Shown piece after piece: positions 1-9,674 of a stretch of 24,679 nt of DNA. The stretch spans positions 1-24,679 of the forward strand of contig JAUCBJ010004936.1 in NCBI GenBank assembly GCA_032718475.1, given 5' to 3'. Source of the DNA: Nemertoderma westbladi. Taxonomy: Eukaryota > Xenacoelomorpha > Nemertodermatida > Nemertodermatidae. A program made the translations under genes and the position numbers. Below the pieces are notes generated by a model that saw nothing but the letters and a program-made list of their open reading frames with translations, was not told the origin of the DNA and made no database searches. The first letter of the stretch is position 1, and each line of letters starts with the position of its first letter.

Positions 1-108
1 AAATAAATATCTCGATGTGTCGCAATGAAACCCGCGATTACGTAACAATTATCCGCCAACCGATTCAATATTCCAAACGATTAGCAATAGAGTCGATATT
101 CATCTTAA

Positions 109-114
109 TTTATT
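109..114 (-). promoter_or_regulatory. Candidate polyadenylation signal AATAAA
   Basis: On the minus strand AATAAA starts 120 bp past the stop codon of the Ca2+ pump. It is the canonical hexamer at a plausible distance for a short 3' UTR. The surrounding 1-233 is AT-rich and holds nothing else I can name. In AT-rich DNA this hexamer can occur by chance, so the assignment rests on position only. Confidence 0.4.
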
Positions 115-233
115 AATAATCTCTGAAACCATGGAAGACTATCTCTAGATATCTTCCATGACAAACACGATAATTGGACTTGATTTAGGTGAACTAGATT
201 TGCGGATCCCCGACTGTTTGACGAGGAGGAGGT

Positions 234-455
234 CTATATGGAAGTCTCTACCATCCGACTAGGAGTTCGAACCACTCCGGACTCAGACAGTTCGGCGGCA
301 TGGTTAGCGAGATCTTCGTCGCTAAGAGTTTGGTAGGCATTCTCGGGAATATGGTGCATAAATAAATCGTGTTCCTGGTGGGATCTCTGGGATTTTATAC
401 TCTTAATGTCTGTCTCTTCGTACAAAGAACTCCTAAAGGCATTCACCACTCGGAT
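234..455 (-). CDS. ATP2B: PMCA last exon: second half of the calmodulin helix, C-terminal tail, PDZ ligand
   Basis: The exon gives 73 residues and a TAG stop at 234-236. It starts with IRVVNAFRSSLYEE, nearly identical to the vertebrate b-form IRVVKAFRSSLYEG. This completes the 1-18 calmodulin anchor, with Trp in the previous exon and Phe here. A hydrophilic tail follows, and the protein ends in ETSI. The last four residues fit a class I PDZ ligand and parallel ETSL or ETSV of vertebrate b isoforms. The acceptor is ACTTTCAG (AG at 456-457), phase 0. The boundary after LTRQ matches the place where vertebrate PMCAs splice alternatively (site C), so this would be the b-type exon. I found no convincing a-type alternative exon in the intron. 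Confidence 0.94.
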   Translation of the reverse strand: MRVVNAFRSSLYEETDIKSIKSQRSHQEHDLFMHHIPENAYQTLSDEDLANHAAELSESGVVRTPSRMVETSI

Positions 456-869
456 CTGAAAGTAAATGAATAATAACTTGCGTTTAATTAAGTCGGCAGT
501 TATTAAACTTGTATTAAACTTATTACGTTAAATATAAAAAAATTAAAGCTATACAGATCGATATAAGTTTTTATCTTCCTATCTTCATTTTGTATACAGG
601 TAATAGAAACTTAGTAAGAAAATCGTCGGATATTTCATACGAATCAAAAATTTAAATGTTTGTCGTGTTTAATAATCCGTAATGAACCAATAAGGTATTA
701 TTTATTACAAATTAAAATGACATCGTATCGTAATATTTACAGTCCATCACAAGACTGATTGATTGCTCAAACAATTTCGACAAACATGCTACTAACATGC
801 AGATCGTCTTCTCTTAAATAGAATACCACTAATTTATTGTTATGGAAACCTCATTCCATATTATCGAGG
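456..869 (-). other. Intron sequence before the 53/55-bp array
   Basis: This is the 3' end of the last intron, in gene sense. It is AT-rich and unique. I see no reading frame with family resemblance, no RNA gene and no repeat, apart from the acceptor ACTTTCAG at its left edge. Confidence 0.7.
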
Positions 870-3800
870 TCCCTTTCTAAATTAGATACAAGTAGCTGCA
901 GTTGCCACTCATCCCTAGACGCCTATCTGCTAGGCCCCTTCCCGAATTAGCTACAGTTGCCACTCATCCCTAGACGCCTATCTGCTAGGCCCCTTCCCGA
1001 ATTAGCTACAGTTGCCACTCATCCATAGACGGCTATCTGCTAGGCCCCTTCCCGAATTAGCTACAGTTGCCACTCATCCATAGACGGCTATCTGCTAGGC
1101 CCCTTCCCGAATTAGCTACAGTTGCCACTCATCCATAGACGGCTATCTGCTAGGCCCCTTCCCGAATTAGCTACAGTTGCCACTCATCCAAAGACGCATA
1201 TCTGCTAGGCCCCTTCCCGAATTAGCTACAGTTGCCACTCATCTAGACGCCTATCTGCTAGGCCCCTTCCCGAATTAGCTACAGTTGCCACTCATCCCTA
1301 GACGCCTATTTACTAGGCCCCTTCCCAAATTAGCTACAGTTGCCACTCATCTAGACGCCTATCTGCTAGGCCCCTTCCCGAATTAGCTACAGTTGCCACT
1401 CATCTAGACGCCTATCTGCTAGGCCCCTTCCCGAATTAGCTACAGTTGCCACTCATCCCTAGACGCCTATCTGCTAGGCCCCTTCCCGTATTAGCTGCAG
1501 TTGCCACTCATCTAGACGCATATCTGCTAGGCCCCTTCCCGAATTAGCTACAGTTGCCACTCATCTAGACGCCTATCTGCTAGGCCCCTTCCCGAATTAG
1601 CTACAGTTGCCACTCATCCCTAGACGCCTATCTGCTAGGCCCCTTCCCGAATTAGCTACAGTTGCCACTCATCTAGACGCATATCTGCTAGGCCCCTTCC
1701 CGAATTAGCTACAGTTGCCACTCATCTAGACGCCTATCTGCTAGGCCCCTTCCCGAATTAGCTACAGTTGCCACTCATCCCTAGACGCCTATTTGCTAGG
1801 CCCCTTCCCGTATTAGCTGCAGTTGCCACTCATCTAGACGCATATCTACTAAGCCCCTTCCCGAACTAGCTACAGTTGCCACTCATCTAGACGCCTATCT
1901 GCTAGGCCCCTTCCCGAATTAGCTACAGTTGCCACTCATCCCTAGACGCCTATTTGCTAGGCCCCTTCCCGAATTAGCTACAGTTGCCACTCATCTAGAC
2001 GCCTATCTGCTAGGCCCCTTCCCGAATTAGCTACAGTTGCCACTCATCTAGACGCCTATCTGCTAGGCCCCCTCCCGAATTAGCTACAGTTGCCACTCAT
2101 CCCTAGACGCCTATTTGCTAGGCCCCTTCCCGTATTAGCTGCAGTTGCCACTCATCTAGACGCCTATCTGCTAGGCCCCTTCCCGAATTAGCTACAGTTG
2201 CCACTCATCCCTAGACGCCTATTTCCTAGGCCCCTTCCCGTATTAGCTGCAGTTGCCACTCATCTAGGCGCATATCTGCTAGGCCCCTTCCCGAACTAGC
2301 TACAGTTGCCACTCATCTAGACGCTTATCTGCTAGGCCCCTTCCCGAATTAGCTACAGTTGCCACTCATCCCTAGACGCCTATCTGCTAGGCCCCTTCCC
2401 GAATTAGCTACAGTTGCCACTCATCTAGACGCCTATCTGCTAGGCCCCTTACCGAATTAGCTACAGTTGCCACTCATCCCTAGACGCCTATTTGCTAGGC
2501 CCCTTCCCGTATTAGCTGCAGTTGCCACTCATCTAGACGCATATCTACTAGGCCCCTTCCCGAACTAGCTAGAGTTGCCACTCATCTAGACGCCTATCTG
2601 CTAGGCCCCTTCCCGAATTAGCTACAGACAGTTGCCACTCATCCCTAGACGCCTATCTGCTAGGCCCCTTCCCGAATTAGCTACAGTTGCCACTCATCTA
2701 GACGCCTATCTGCTAGGCCCCTTCCCGAATTAGCTACAGTTGCCACTCATCTAGACGCTATCTGCTAGGCCCCTTCCCGAATTAGCTACAGTTGCCACTC
2801 ATCTAGATGCATATCTGCTAGGCCCCTTCCTGAATTAGGTACAGTTGCCACTCATCTAGACGCCTATCTGCTCGGCCCCTTCCCGAATTAGCTACAGTTG
2901 CCACTCATCTAGACGCATATCTGCTAGGCCCCTTCCCGAATTAGCTACAGTTGCCACTCATCTAGACGCCTATCTGCTAGGCCCCTTCCCGAATTAGCTA
3001 CAGTTGCCACTCATCCATAGACGGCTATCTGCTCGGCCCCTTCCCGAATTAGCTACAGTTGCCACTCATCTAGACGCATATCTGCTAGGCCCCTTCCCGA
3101 ATTAGCTACAGTTGCCACTCATCTAGACGCCTATCTGCTAGGCCCCTTGCCGAATTAGATACAGTTGCCACTCATCCCTAGACGCCTATTTGCTAGGCCC
3201 CTTCCCGTATTAGCTGCAGTTGCCACTCATCTAGACGCATATCTGCTAGGCCCCTTCCCGAATTAGCTACAGTTGCCACTCATCTAGACGCCTATCTGCT
3301 CGGCCCCTTCCCGAATTAGCTACAGTTGCCACTCATCTAGACGCATATCTGCTAGGCCCCTTCCCGAATTAGCTACAGTTGCCACTCATCTAGACGCCTA
3401 TCTGCTAGGCCCCTTCCCGAATTAGCTACAGTTGCCACTCATCCATAGACGGCTATCTGCTCGGCCCCTTCCCGAATTAGCTACAGTTGCCACTCATCTA
3501 GACGCATATCTGCTAGGCCCCTTCCCGAATTAGCTACAGTTGCCACTCATCTAGACGCCTATCTGCTAGGCCCCTTCCCGAATTAGCTACAGTTGCCACT
3601 CATCTAGACGCCTATCTGCTAGGCCCCTTACCGAATTAGCTACAGTTGCCACTCATCTAGACGCATATCTGCTAGGCCCCTTCCCGAATTAGCTACAGTT
3701 GCCACTCATCTAGACGCCTATCTGCTAGGCCCCTTGCCGAATTAGATACAGTTGCCACTCATCCCTAGACGCCTATTTGCTAGGCCCCTTCCCGTATTAG

Positions 3801-4130
3801 CTGCAGTTGCCACTCATCTAGACGCATATCTGCTAGGCCCCTTCCCGAATTAGCTACAGTTGCCACTCATCTAGACGCCTATCTGCTAGGCCCCTTCCCG
3901 AATTAGCTACAGTTGCCACTCATCCCTAGACGCCTATTTGCTAGGCCCCTTCCCGAATTAGCTACAGTTGCCACTCATCTAGACGCCTATCTGCTAGGCC
4001 CCTTCCCGAATTAGCTACAGTTGCCACTCATCTAGACGCCTATCTGCTAGGCCCCTTCCCGAATTAGCTACAGTTGCCACTCATCTAGACGCCTATCTGC
4101 TAGGCCCCTTCCCGAATTAGCTACAGTTCC
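870..4130. repeat. 53/55-bp minisatellite, about 60 copies, in the last PMCA intron
   Basis: Tandem units read gaattagctacagttgccac, then tcatctagacgcctatctgc, then taggccccttccc. There are two length classes: 53 bp with catctagacg, and 55 bp with catccctagacg or catccatagacgg. The classes are interspersed rather than separated. One copy near 2628 has an extra acag. Sub-variants (gcatat, ggctat, gtattagctgcag) recur in blocks, which suggests growth by multi-unit exchange. Unlike three of the other arrays it does not touch a splice junction: the nearest exon edge is at 455. There is no reading frame of note. Confidence 0.97.
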
Positions 4131-4375
4131 TCATCCTGCAAACACTACCGATGCGACTTAATGGCCGATGCCATGTAGAACTGATCAACCTGCTCATGAT
4201 CTTGTTTAATAGCAGCCGACTGACAATCAGGAAAGGTCTGCTGGAGTTTATAATACTACTAACTACTACTATACTCTGCTGTATTGAAACTGCACATTCA
4301 GACGCTATGCTGGCTAAACAAAAACATTTTGTCACCACCATGCAATCCACATTGGCAAGCCCAATGCAACGTGCA
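4131..4375. other. Sequence downstream of the retroelement tail, possible 3' UTR
   Basis: This lies 3' of the truncated retroelement copy in its own (minus) sense. The first stretch past the stop (GCACGTTGCATTGGG) weakly resembles that after the 14184 copy, then similarity ends. A TAGTAGTAGTTAGTAGTA-like stretch near 4253-4274 could be a simple tail. Short frames cross the area on both strands, but none resembles a known family. Confidence 0.35.
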
Positions 4376-4583
4376 TTAAGAATGCGATGCTGGCGTGTCA
4401 ACAAAATTGCACCGCCACAACTCCCTATCACCCATGACATTTGCTAGATCATCCGCATCTTCAAGGCCAGTGTCCTTTAAGATGCGTCTCAAGAAAGTCA
4501 TGGGCTGTCCACCATGCTTATTCACTCCATAAGGCTGCCAAAGTACAAGATTATGCACTGGCTGGTCCTCACGGCGAAAACAG
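4376..4583 (-). pseudogene. RTE-like non-LTR retroelement, 5'-truncated 3' tail
   Basis: About 69 codons read CFRREDQPVHNLVLWQPYG and on to DRELWRCNFVDTPASHS, then TAA. This is the last part of the polymerase encoded at 14184-15326, with only a few nucleotide differences over about 208 bp. It is a second, independently truncated copy of the same or a sister family. It is in the sense orientation of the host gene. Resemblance stops sharply near 4583, which I take as the 5' truncation point typical of target-primed reverse transcription. It cannot encode an enzyme. Confidence 0.85.
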
Positions 4584-6104
4584 ACATAATTCAGAGTTTG
4601 TAACGGAGATGAAATGATGTGACTGATAGCGAACCCTTGGGTGGTTGTGTTGGGGGGCGGTCGGCGATGCATCCTGGTGGGGTGGTAGCGACGTATGTGT
4701 GAATTATGTAGTTGTATGTGACCCCCAGAAATAATACGTTGGAACATTTAGGGAGGGCAGTACACCTCATACACATCATTAATGGTTAGTGCTTTGTAGC
4801 AGCAAGCAGCATCACTACCCCCCTCCCCTTCGTTTCTAAACCGTAAATAAAACTATAAAACTGTATCAAACCGATACTAATGCGTGGATGCATGAAAAAT
4901 ATAGTTTCAGTTAAGAAACTAAAATTCCTATAAACTAATATCATAGCCACAACGATAACAAATAAACACAATAAGCGCATTATAGACTTTAGAATATGAA
5001 ATATTCAAGATAAATATCTTTCATGCATCGAATAAAATGACTAATATTCGTGAAGCAGGTCTATTCAAGTAGCTATGGCAACGGGATGCTACGTTCCAGT
5101 CTGTCGCACACTGCCTATTATACATTCAGTGTTGCACAGCAACGGCTAATTCTAAGCGCATAACTTTATTCGCGATGACACAACCGACAAAGACGCAGTA
5201 CAATTGGACCAGAGCAAGGTGGCAAAAGTTGGCAAAGATGCCACTTCTTCAGTTCGCTGAAACTTGTCAGGCAACCGCCGCAACCAACAGCTATTATTGC
5301 AGAAAGTATAAGAAGTAGAAACTATGAATTCTTCCACCCTTCTATTCTATTCCTTCAATTTCAATTTGAGTAACTAACTAGAATGCTGTTGAAGTGTTCG
5401 AGTAACTTTTGCCACCCTCCCCACTTGGTATTAGTTTATACAACGAAGCTACGGCACACAAGAATAACCAATGCTACTACCATCATTTCGGTTTTATCAG
5501 CTGTTGTATCAGACAAAGACGCCTGTTGGATCAGCGAATAAAATAAAGATAAAAATATATAGAAAGATTTAATAAATACAAGAAAATAAGGTTGAGGTGC
5601 AAATGGAGTTGAGTGAATCCGAATATCGCTTGCTAATTTCGATTAAAATTGCCAACTTATCAAATAAATTGTGTTTCATTATTAATTAAGTTTTAATTAT
5701 GTCAAAATACAACATTTGAAGAATCAACATGAGAAATCCTTGTGACTGTATCAGCCTCGGTACCCCCTGGAATCCCCTCTAGTAATAATTGATATCGGAT
5801 TTTGGATTATGAAAGGTAAATCTAAGATAAACCGTGAACTCTGTAACATCATGCATCTAAGGTGAGAGTATATAGTTGTGCGACAGACCAAAAGCATGCA
5901 CTGCAGTGGTAAGGGATATAAAGTGATGAGAAAGTCTGTGGGCGCCTGTATGAGGTTTGGTGGAACAGGTGGCAGGGGGAACAGGGGGCAGGGGGCCGAC
6001 CGATTAAGCTTAGTTGATAAATGGTGATTGTTTGGAACTGCGGCGGTTTACTAAACAGGTTTATGCGATGTATCCGGTAACAACCCCCATGGTCCGGAAC
6101 TCAC
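4584..6104. other. Unique intron sequence between retroelement tail and exon
   Basis: No gene, tandem array or structural RNA is recognised here. Local features are a G-rich patch on the plus strand near 5966-6000 (gcagggggaacagggggcag), a C/T-rich minus-strand stretch at 4630-4680, and AT-rich DNA from 5530 to 5720. Short frames at 4786-4980 and 5152-5337 on the minus strand show no conserved motif, and I treat them as chance. The donor of the exon at 6105 forms the right edge. Confidence 0.6.
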
Positions 6105-6296
6105 CTGCCGTGTTAGTCGGGTTACACCGCGGATCCAGAGGACGCGACTTCTAGTGATCCCGTCTTCTTGTCCGTCCAGAGGCGGTTCAACGTCGCCCTC
6201 CCCGCGGTCCAGAGAATCGAAAACCCCCGGCTCCGGAGGTTTGTCCCCGTACTTGAGAAATCGAGGCAATCGTTTAGTTGGTATAGTGATAATTAT
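6105..6296 (-). CDS. ATP2B: PMCA exon: end of M10, C-terminal tail, first half of the calmodulin helix
   Basis: The exon gives 64 residues, IIITIPTKRLPRFLKYGD through to RVLWIRGVTRLTRQ. IIITIPTKRL matches VIATIPTSRL at the end of M10. RVLWIRGVTRLTRQ matches the N-terminal half of the calmodulin-binding helix (QILWFRGLNRIQTQ in vertebrates), with the anchoring Trp kept. The acceptor is GGTTTTAG (AG at 6297-6298) and the donor is GTGAGT from 6104 down. The acceptor plus the first 22 nt of the exon form the unit of the 35-bp array. Only the last AG keeps the frame: the next AG upstream would read IIITIPTTFGFR and then a TAA. If the downstream intron were retained, the protein would end 17 residues after LTRQ. 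Confidence 0.93.
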
Positions 6297-6390
6297 CTAA
6301 AACCAAATGTAGTTGGTATAGTGAAAATTATCTAAAACCAAATGTAGTTGGTATAGTGATAATTATCTAAAACCAAATGTAGTTGGTATA
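6275..6390 (-). repeat. 35-bp minisatellite, left part, overlapping exon start
   Basis: About 3.3 units, in gene sense CATTTGGTTTTAG followed by ATAATTATCACTATACCAACTA. Each unit has a TTTTAG acceptor and the first 22 nt of the exon at 6296. The last unit is the real exon start. The array continues beyond the inverted-repeat element at 8503-8803, and the phase across the insertion shows the two parts were once contiguous. One unit has gtgaaaattatc in place of gtgataattatc. Confidence 0.95.
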
Positions 6391-6915
6391 CTGCCGTTGT
6401 TTGGCAATACACCCTATCTCAAAATTTTCAAAAAAAATTTTATTTGATCAATTGGGGTAACTTGACACGCTCTTTTCAATGAAACTAAGAAAAGTGGGGT
6501 GTTCCTTTCACGAAATCGGACTTTTTCAATCTTAAAACACCCCATGGCAGCATCTTAAATCAACAGCTGCGAGGCAAAACACCCCATAGCTAAATTCGAC
6601 CATATAGGGTGCTTTGCCTTGTTAACTCTGTCGACCAAATAACCCTATCCTTGAGTTAGGGTTTTTTGCCTTGCGCTTTACTTTTAAGCCAATCAATTAG
6701 TTAAGGAATTGACCAATCAGAAGTAATATCCTTTGTCATTTAATAATATTTATTTACACTACTTAAAGGTAACTCTGTCTGGCGGGAAATTAATTTTAGT
6801 TATTTTAATTTGACCTGGCGCTAATTAATTTACCCTATCTAGTTATATTGATTTTTTGTTAGGAATTTACTCTTTATTACAACCAACAGTGTACTAACAG
6901 TCTTGTAGGTTTTAA

Positions 6916-7089
6916 GGGGAAATTGAGTTTGACAATAATGACGAGGAAGAGAATCTGGATACGTTTTTTGGATTTGTTATTACATCAGAAGGAGAAATAG
7001 GAACTGGGAGAGATGGAGTAGTTGGACGCGGGCCTGGGATGGGTGATGTAGTCGTTGTGTTAGGTACTGGGGAAGCGGAAGGTGAATAA
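6916..7089 (+). other. Short acidic open stretch inside the transposon, possible transposase remnant
   Basis: 57 codons without a stop begin GEIEFDNNDEEENLDTFFG and reach TAA at 7087-7089. A possible acceptor, CTTGTAG, ends at 6908. Acidic N-termini of this kind occur in several animal DNA transposases, so it may be a remnant of the parent element's first exon. Its second half already resembles the 27-bp repeat (VLGTGEAEGE). No domain is recognisable, and it may be non-coding. Confidence 0.2.
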
Positions 7090-7093
7090 GATG

Positions 7094-8026
7094 GAGCTCT
7101 TGTTGGAACTAGGGGGAGGTAGAATGGTTGTTGGAACTGGGGAAAGTGGAGTGGTTGTTGGAACTGGGGAAGGTGGAGTGGTTGTTGGAACTGGGGAAGG
7201 TGGAATGGTTGTTGGAACTGGGGAAAGTGGAGTGGTTGTTGGAACTGCGGAAGGTGGAGATGTGGTTGGAACTGGTGAATGTGGAGATGTGGTTGGAACT
7301 GGGGGAGGTGGAATTGTTGTTGGAACTGGGATTGGAACGGGGGAAGGTGGAGATGTGGTTGGAACTGGGGAAGGTGGGGTGATTGTTGGAACTGGGGAAG
7401 GTGGAGTGGTTGTTGGAACTGGGGAAGGTGCAGATGTGGTTGGAACTGGGGATGGTGGAATGGTTGATGGAACTGGGGAAGGTGGAATGGTTGCTGGAAC
7501 TGGGGATGGTGGAGATGTGGTTGGAACTGGGGATGGTGGAGTGGTTGTTGGAACTGAGGAAGGTGGCATGGTTGTTGGAACTGGGGATGGTGGAGATGTG
7601 GTTGGAACTGGGGATGGTGGAATGGTTGATGGAACTGGGGAAGGTGGAATGGTTGCTGGAACTGGGGATGGTGGAGATGTGGTTGGAACTGGGGATGGTG
7701 GAGTGGTTGTTGGAACTGAGGAAGGTGGCATGGTTGTTGGAACTGGGGATGGTGGAGATGTGGTTGGAACTGGGGAAGGTGGAATGGTTGTTGGAACTGG
7801 GGAAGGTGGAATGGTTGCCTGAACTGGGGAAGGTGGAATGGTTGTTGGAACTGGGGAAAGTGGATTGGTTGTTGGAACTGGGAAGGTGGAATGGTTGTTT
7901 GAACTTGGGATGGTGGAGATGGGGTTGGAACGGGGGAAGGTGGGGGTGGGGTTGGAACTGGGGATGGTGGAGATGGGGTTGGAACGGGGGAAGGTGGGGA
8001 TGTGGTTGGAACTGGGGATGGTGGTT
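7094..8026. repeat. 27-bp minisatellite inside the transposon, about 34 copies
   Basis: Units read gttgttggaactggggaagg then tggagtg. A six-unit block (162 bp) is duplicated: the copies start near 7441 and 7603 and share the order of variants. As 27 is divisible by three, long frames stay open in several readings: VVGTGEGG on the plus strand and the proline-rich TTPPSPVPTT on the minus strand. These need not be proteins. The unit is strongly purine-rich on the plus strand. Confidence 0.95.
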
Positions 8027-8502
8027 AAATAAATACCTTTACTTTTTGTATTTATTTGGGAAGGAATTAATTTTAGTCATCTCATCATTCTTCATTTTGA
8101 CTTCTTGTTGACATGGCAATACACCCCAACTCCAGCAAGCTCTAAACTAATAATACGTGATACAAAATGCTCTACAAAACATGCTGGCAGAACAAAAAAT
8201 CACTGTTTTATACTAGTTTCTATGAAACCAGAACCATTGGTTAAACACCCTATCTCCAACAAATCAGCTTACATTGAATGGCAAAACACCCTATAATTTT
8301 ATTTCATCACTCTAATCCCTTTTTCGTCATCTCTCACCATCTATTATATTAAAATAATCTAAGTTAGCCTGTTAAGTTCCCTTAGGACCCATTATCAGCG
8401 ATTTCTCACAATGTCTTCAATGTTGAATTAGGGGAAACGCGTTTAGGTTAATATCTCAAAATGTGTTTTTTTAGGATAGGGTGTATTGCCAAACAACGGC
8501 AG

Positions 8503-8803
8503 TATAGTGATAATTATCTAAAACCAAATGTAGTTGGCATAGTGATAATTATCTAAAACCAAATGTAGTTGGTGTAGTGATAATTATCTAAAACCAAATG
8601 TAGTTGGTGTAGTGATAATTATCTAAAACCAAATGTAGTTGGTGTAGTGATAATTATCTAAAACCAAATGTAGTTGGTGTAGTGATAATTATCTAAAACC
8701 AAATGTAGTTGGTGTAGTGATAATTATCTAAAACCAAATGTAGTTGGCATAGTGATAATTATCTAAAACCAAATGTAGTTGGTATAGTGATAATTAACTA
8801 AAA
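8503..8803 (-). repeat. 35-bp minisatellite, right part
   Basis: About 8.5 units continue the array that ends at 6390. Most units here carry ttggtgtag where the left part has ttggtatag, and two carry ttggcatag, so local homogenisation has acted on this side. Every unit keeps the TTTTAG|ATAATT junction in gene sense. The array decays near 8790-8803 (taattaactaaaatcg). Confidence 0.95.
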
Positions 8804-8917
8804 TCGTGACAATTAATTAAGTTAACAAAGAAAATAATTGACTATATGGAATGAGTTGAATATCAGATTAATTAAATGGTAAAAATGTAATATTTGAAAA
8901 CAGTGCAGTCTGCTTAC

Positions 8918-9025
8918 CTGACCCCATAAAAGCCCACCAATAGCGAGAAATAAACACCACATCCATTGGTCAGCTGTTAAAGGTGCCGTTTTAAAGGCAT
9001 AACTTCCTACTTGAGTAATAATAGC
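8918..9025 (-). CDS. ATP2B: PMCA exon: M9-M10
   Basis: This exon gives 36 residues, AIITQVGSYAFKTAPLTADQ followed by WMWCLFLAIGGLLWGQ. QWMWC and LWGQ are the PMCA M10 landmarks (compare QWMWCIFIG...WGQV). The short extracellular loop SYAFKTAPLTAD is variable in the family. The acceptor is TTTTTTCAG (AG at 9026-9027) and the donor is GTAAGC from 8917 down, both phase 0. The upstream intron (9026-9441) is short and ordinary. The downstream one holds the 35-bp array and the inverted-repeat element. Confidence 0.93.
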
Positions 9026-9441
9026 CTGAAAAAATATAAACATTTATAATATTTAGTGGGTTGTATGTATGTATGTATGTATGTGGGCTGAGTGGAGGAA
9101 TAAATCTTTGATTATTTGATTTAAAAAAAAAAATTGTTGATAAGCCGGCATAGCTGCCGGCGGTCAAGCATTGTATGCTTTCCTACTATTTTGACAGACA
9201 TTGCTGAAAGGACATAAAAAGAGTCAGACAGACAGACATAGTAGGTTATGTTGAAAGTGAAGTCGGAAATGAAATCATCGACCAGAAAAACCATTGCAAA
9301 AAATGTTTAGCTGGTCGGTATGATGTCCTTTTATTATAAAATGTTTAGCTGGTCGGTATGATGTCCCTATATTTTAAAACATTATTATTATACGAGTAGC
9401 TCAATGTGCGACAACCTAAGATAATAAGATGTTAACCCTAC
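9026..9441 (-). other. Small PMCA intron with microsatellites, a hairpin and a 38-bp duplication
   Basis: This 416-bp intron is the only mid-sized one without a large array. It holds a (TGTA)n run at 9062-9084, an A-rich run near 9121-9133, a perfect hairpin at 9144-9161 (GCCGGCA, TAGC loop, TGCCGGC), a short (GACA)n at 9224-9238, and a 29-bp sequence (aaaatgtttagctggtcggt then atgatgtcc) present twice, at 9300-9328 and 9338-9366. The last could be the seed of a new tandem array. No gene is seen. Confidence 0.8.
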
Positions 9442-9674
9442 CTGAATACAAGTGGTTCCCACAAGGATGCCACAGAATATTGGGTTGTTCTGGAGCCCCA
9501 AGAACACATTCCGTTCCCCGTGTATCATACGGCAATTAATTTCGTTAACTATTTGCATAAAAACGAAAGTGTTGAATATCACGGTGTAGTGCTGAGTAGG
9601 CGGGATGCTAAGGCTGGAACCATGGGAACGCGCTCGCATCTCACTCTCGTCGTCAAAGTCGAAACTCGCAGGGC
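9442..9674 (-). CDS. ATP2B: PMCA exon: M7-M8 loop, M8 and start of M9
   Basis: After completing the split Gly codon, the exon encodes 77 residues from [20 protein letters not shown] to [27 protein letters not shown] and [16 protein letters not shown] correspond to the PMCA (P)SEHYTI-FNTFV-MQ...[14 protein letters not shown] region. The extracellular M7-M8 loop is longer and less like vertebrate FDIDSGR. The acceptor is GTTACAG (AG at 9675-9676), and it belongs to the last copy of the 25-bp array, so the repeat itself supplies the 3' splice site. The donor is GTAGGG from 9441 down, phase 0. Confidence 0.93.

Larger units (their letters stand above)
6391..8502. mobile_element. Non-autonomous DNA transposon, 2112 bp, 27-bp perfect terminal inverted repeats
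   Basis: The left end at 6391-6417 (ctgccgttgtttggcaatac then accctat) is the exact reverse complement of 8476-8502. The flanks carry TATA at 6387-6390 and 8503-8506, where an uninterrupted 35-bp unit has a single tata. This gives a 4-bp target duplication, or TA if the ends are taken as TACTGCCG. Sub-terminal copies of a ggcaawacaccc motif occur at 6402, 6575, 8115 and 8280, and inverted near 6606 and 8480, like transposase-binding sites. No transposase is seen. The superfamily is not settled: CMC/Chapaev-like (4 bp) or a TA-targeting group are options. It sits inside a pre-existing minisatellite. Confidence 0.88.

Noticed and set aside
4140-4260. A 37-codon stop-free minus-strand stretch with QSAAIKQDHEQVDQFYMASA
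   Set aside because: It has no start or splice context and no family match I can name. It may be part of a retroelement 3' region. Too short to call.
4786-4980. Hydrophobic minus-strand frame of 64 codons
   Set aside because: AT-rich DNA readily gives Leu/Ile/Phe-rich frames. There is no context or conservation to support it.
5060-5337. Possible fossil coding segment (plus-strand MATGCYVPVCRTLP, or the minus-strand frame 5152-5337)
   Set aside because: The plus frame is broken after a few codons and the Cys spacing alone does not support a zinc-finger or THAP domain. The minus frame has no recognisable motif.
456-6104. An a-type alternative PMCA exon (MEVVNAF-like) in the last intron
   Set aside because: I looked for a frame following an AG with a VVNAF or VVNTF start on the minus strand and found none outside the last exon.
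9388-9639. Independent small gene starting at the internal Met at 9639
   Set aside because: It is the PMCA exon 9442-9674 read from an internal Met and past its donor.
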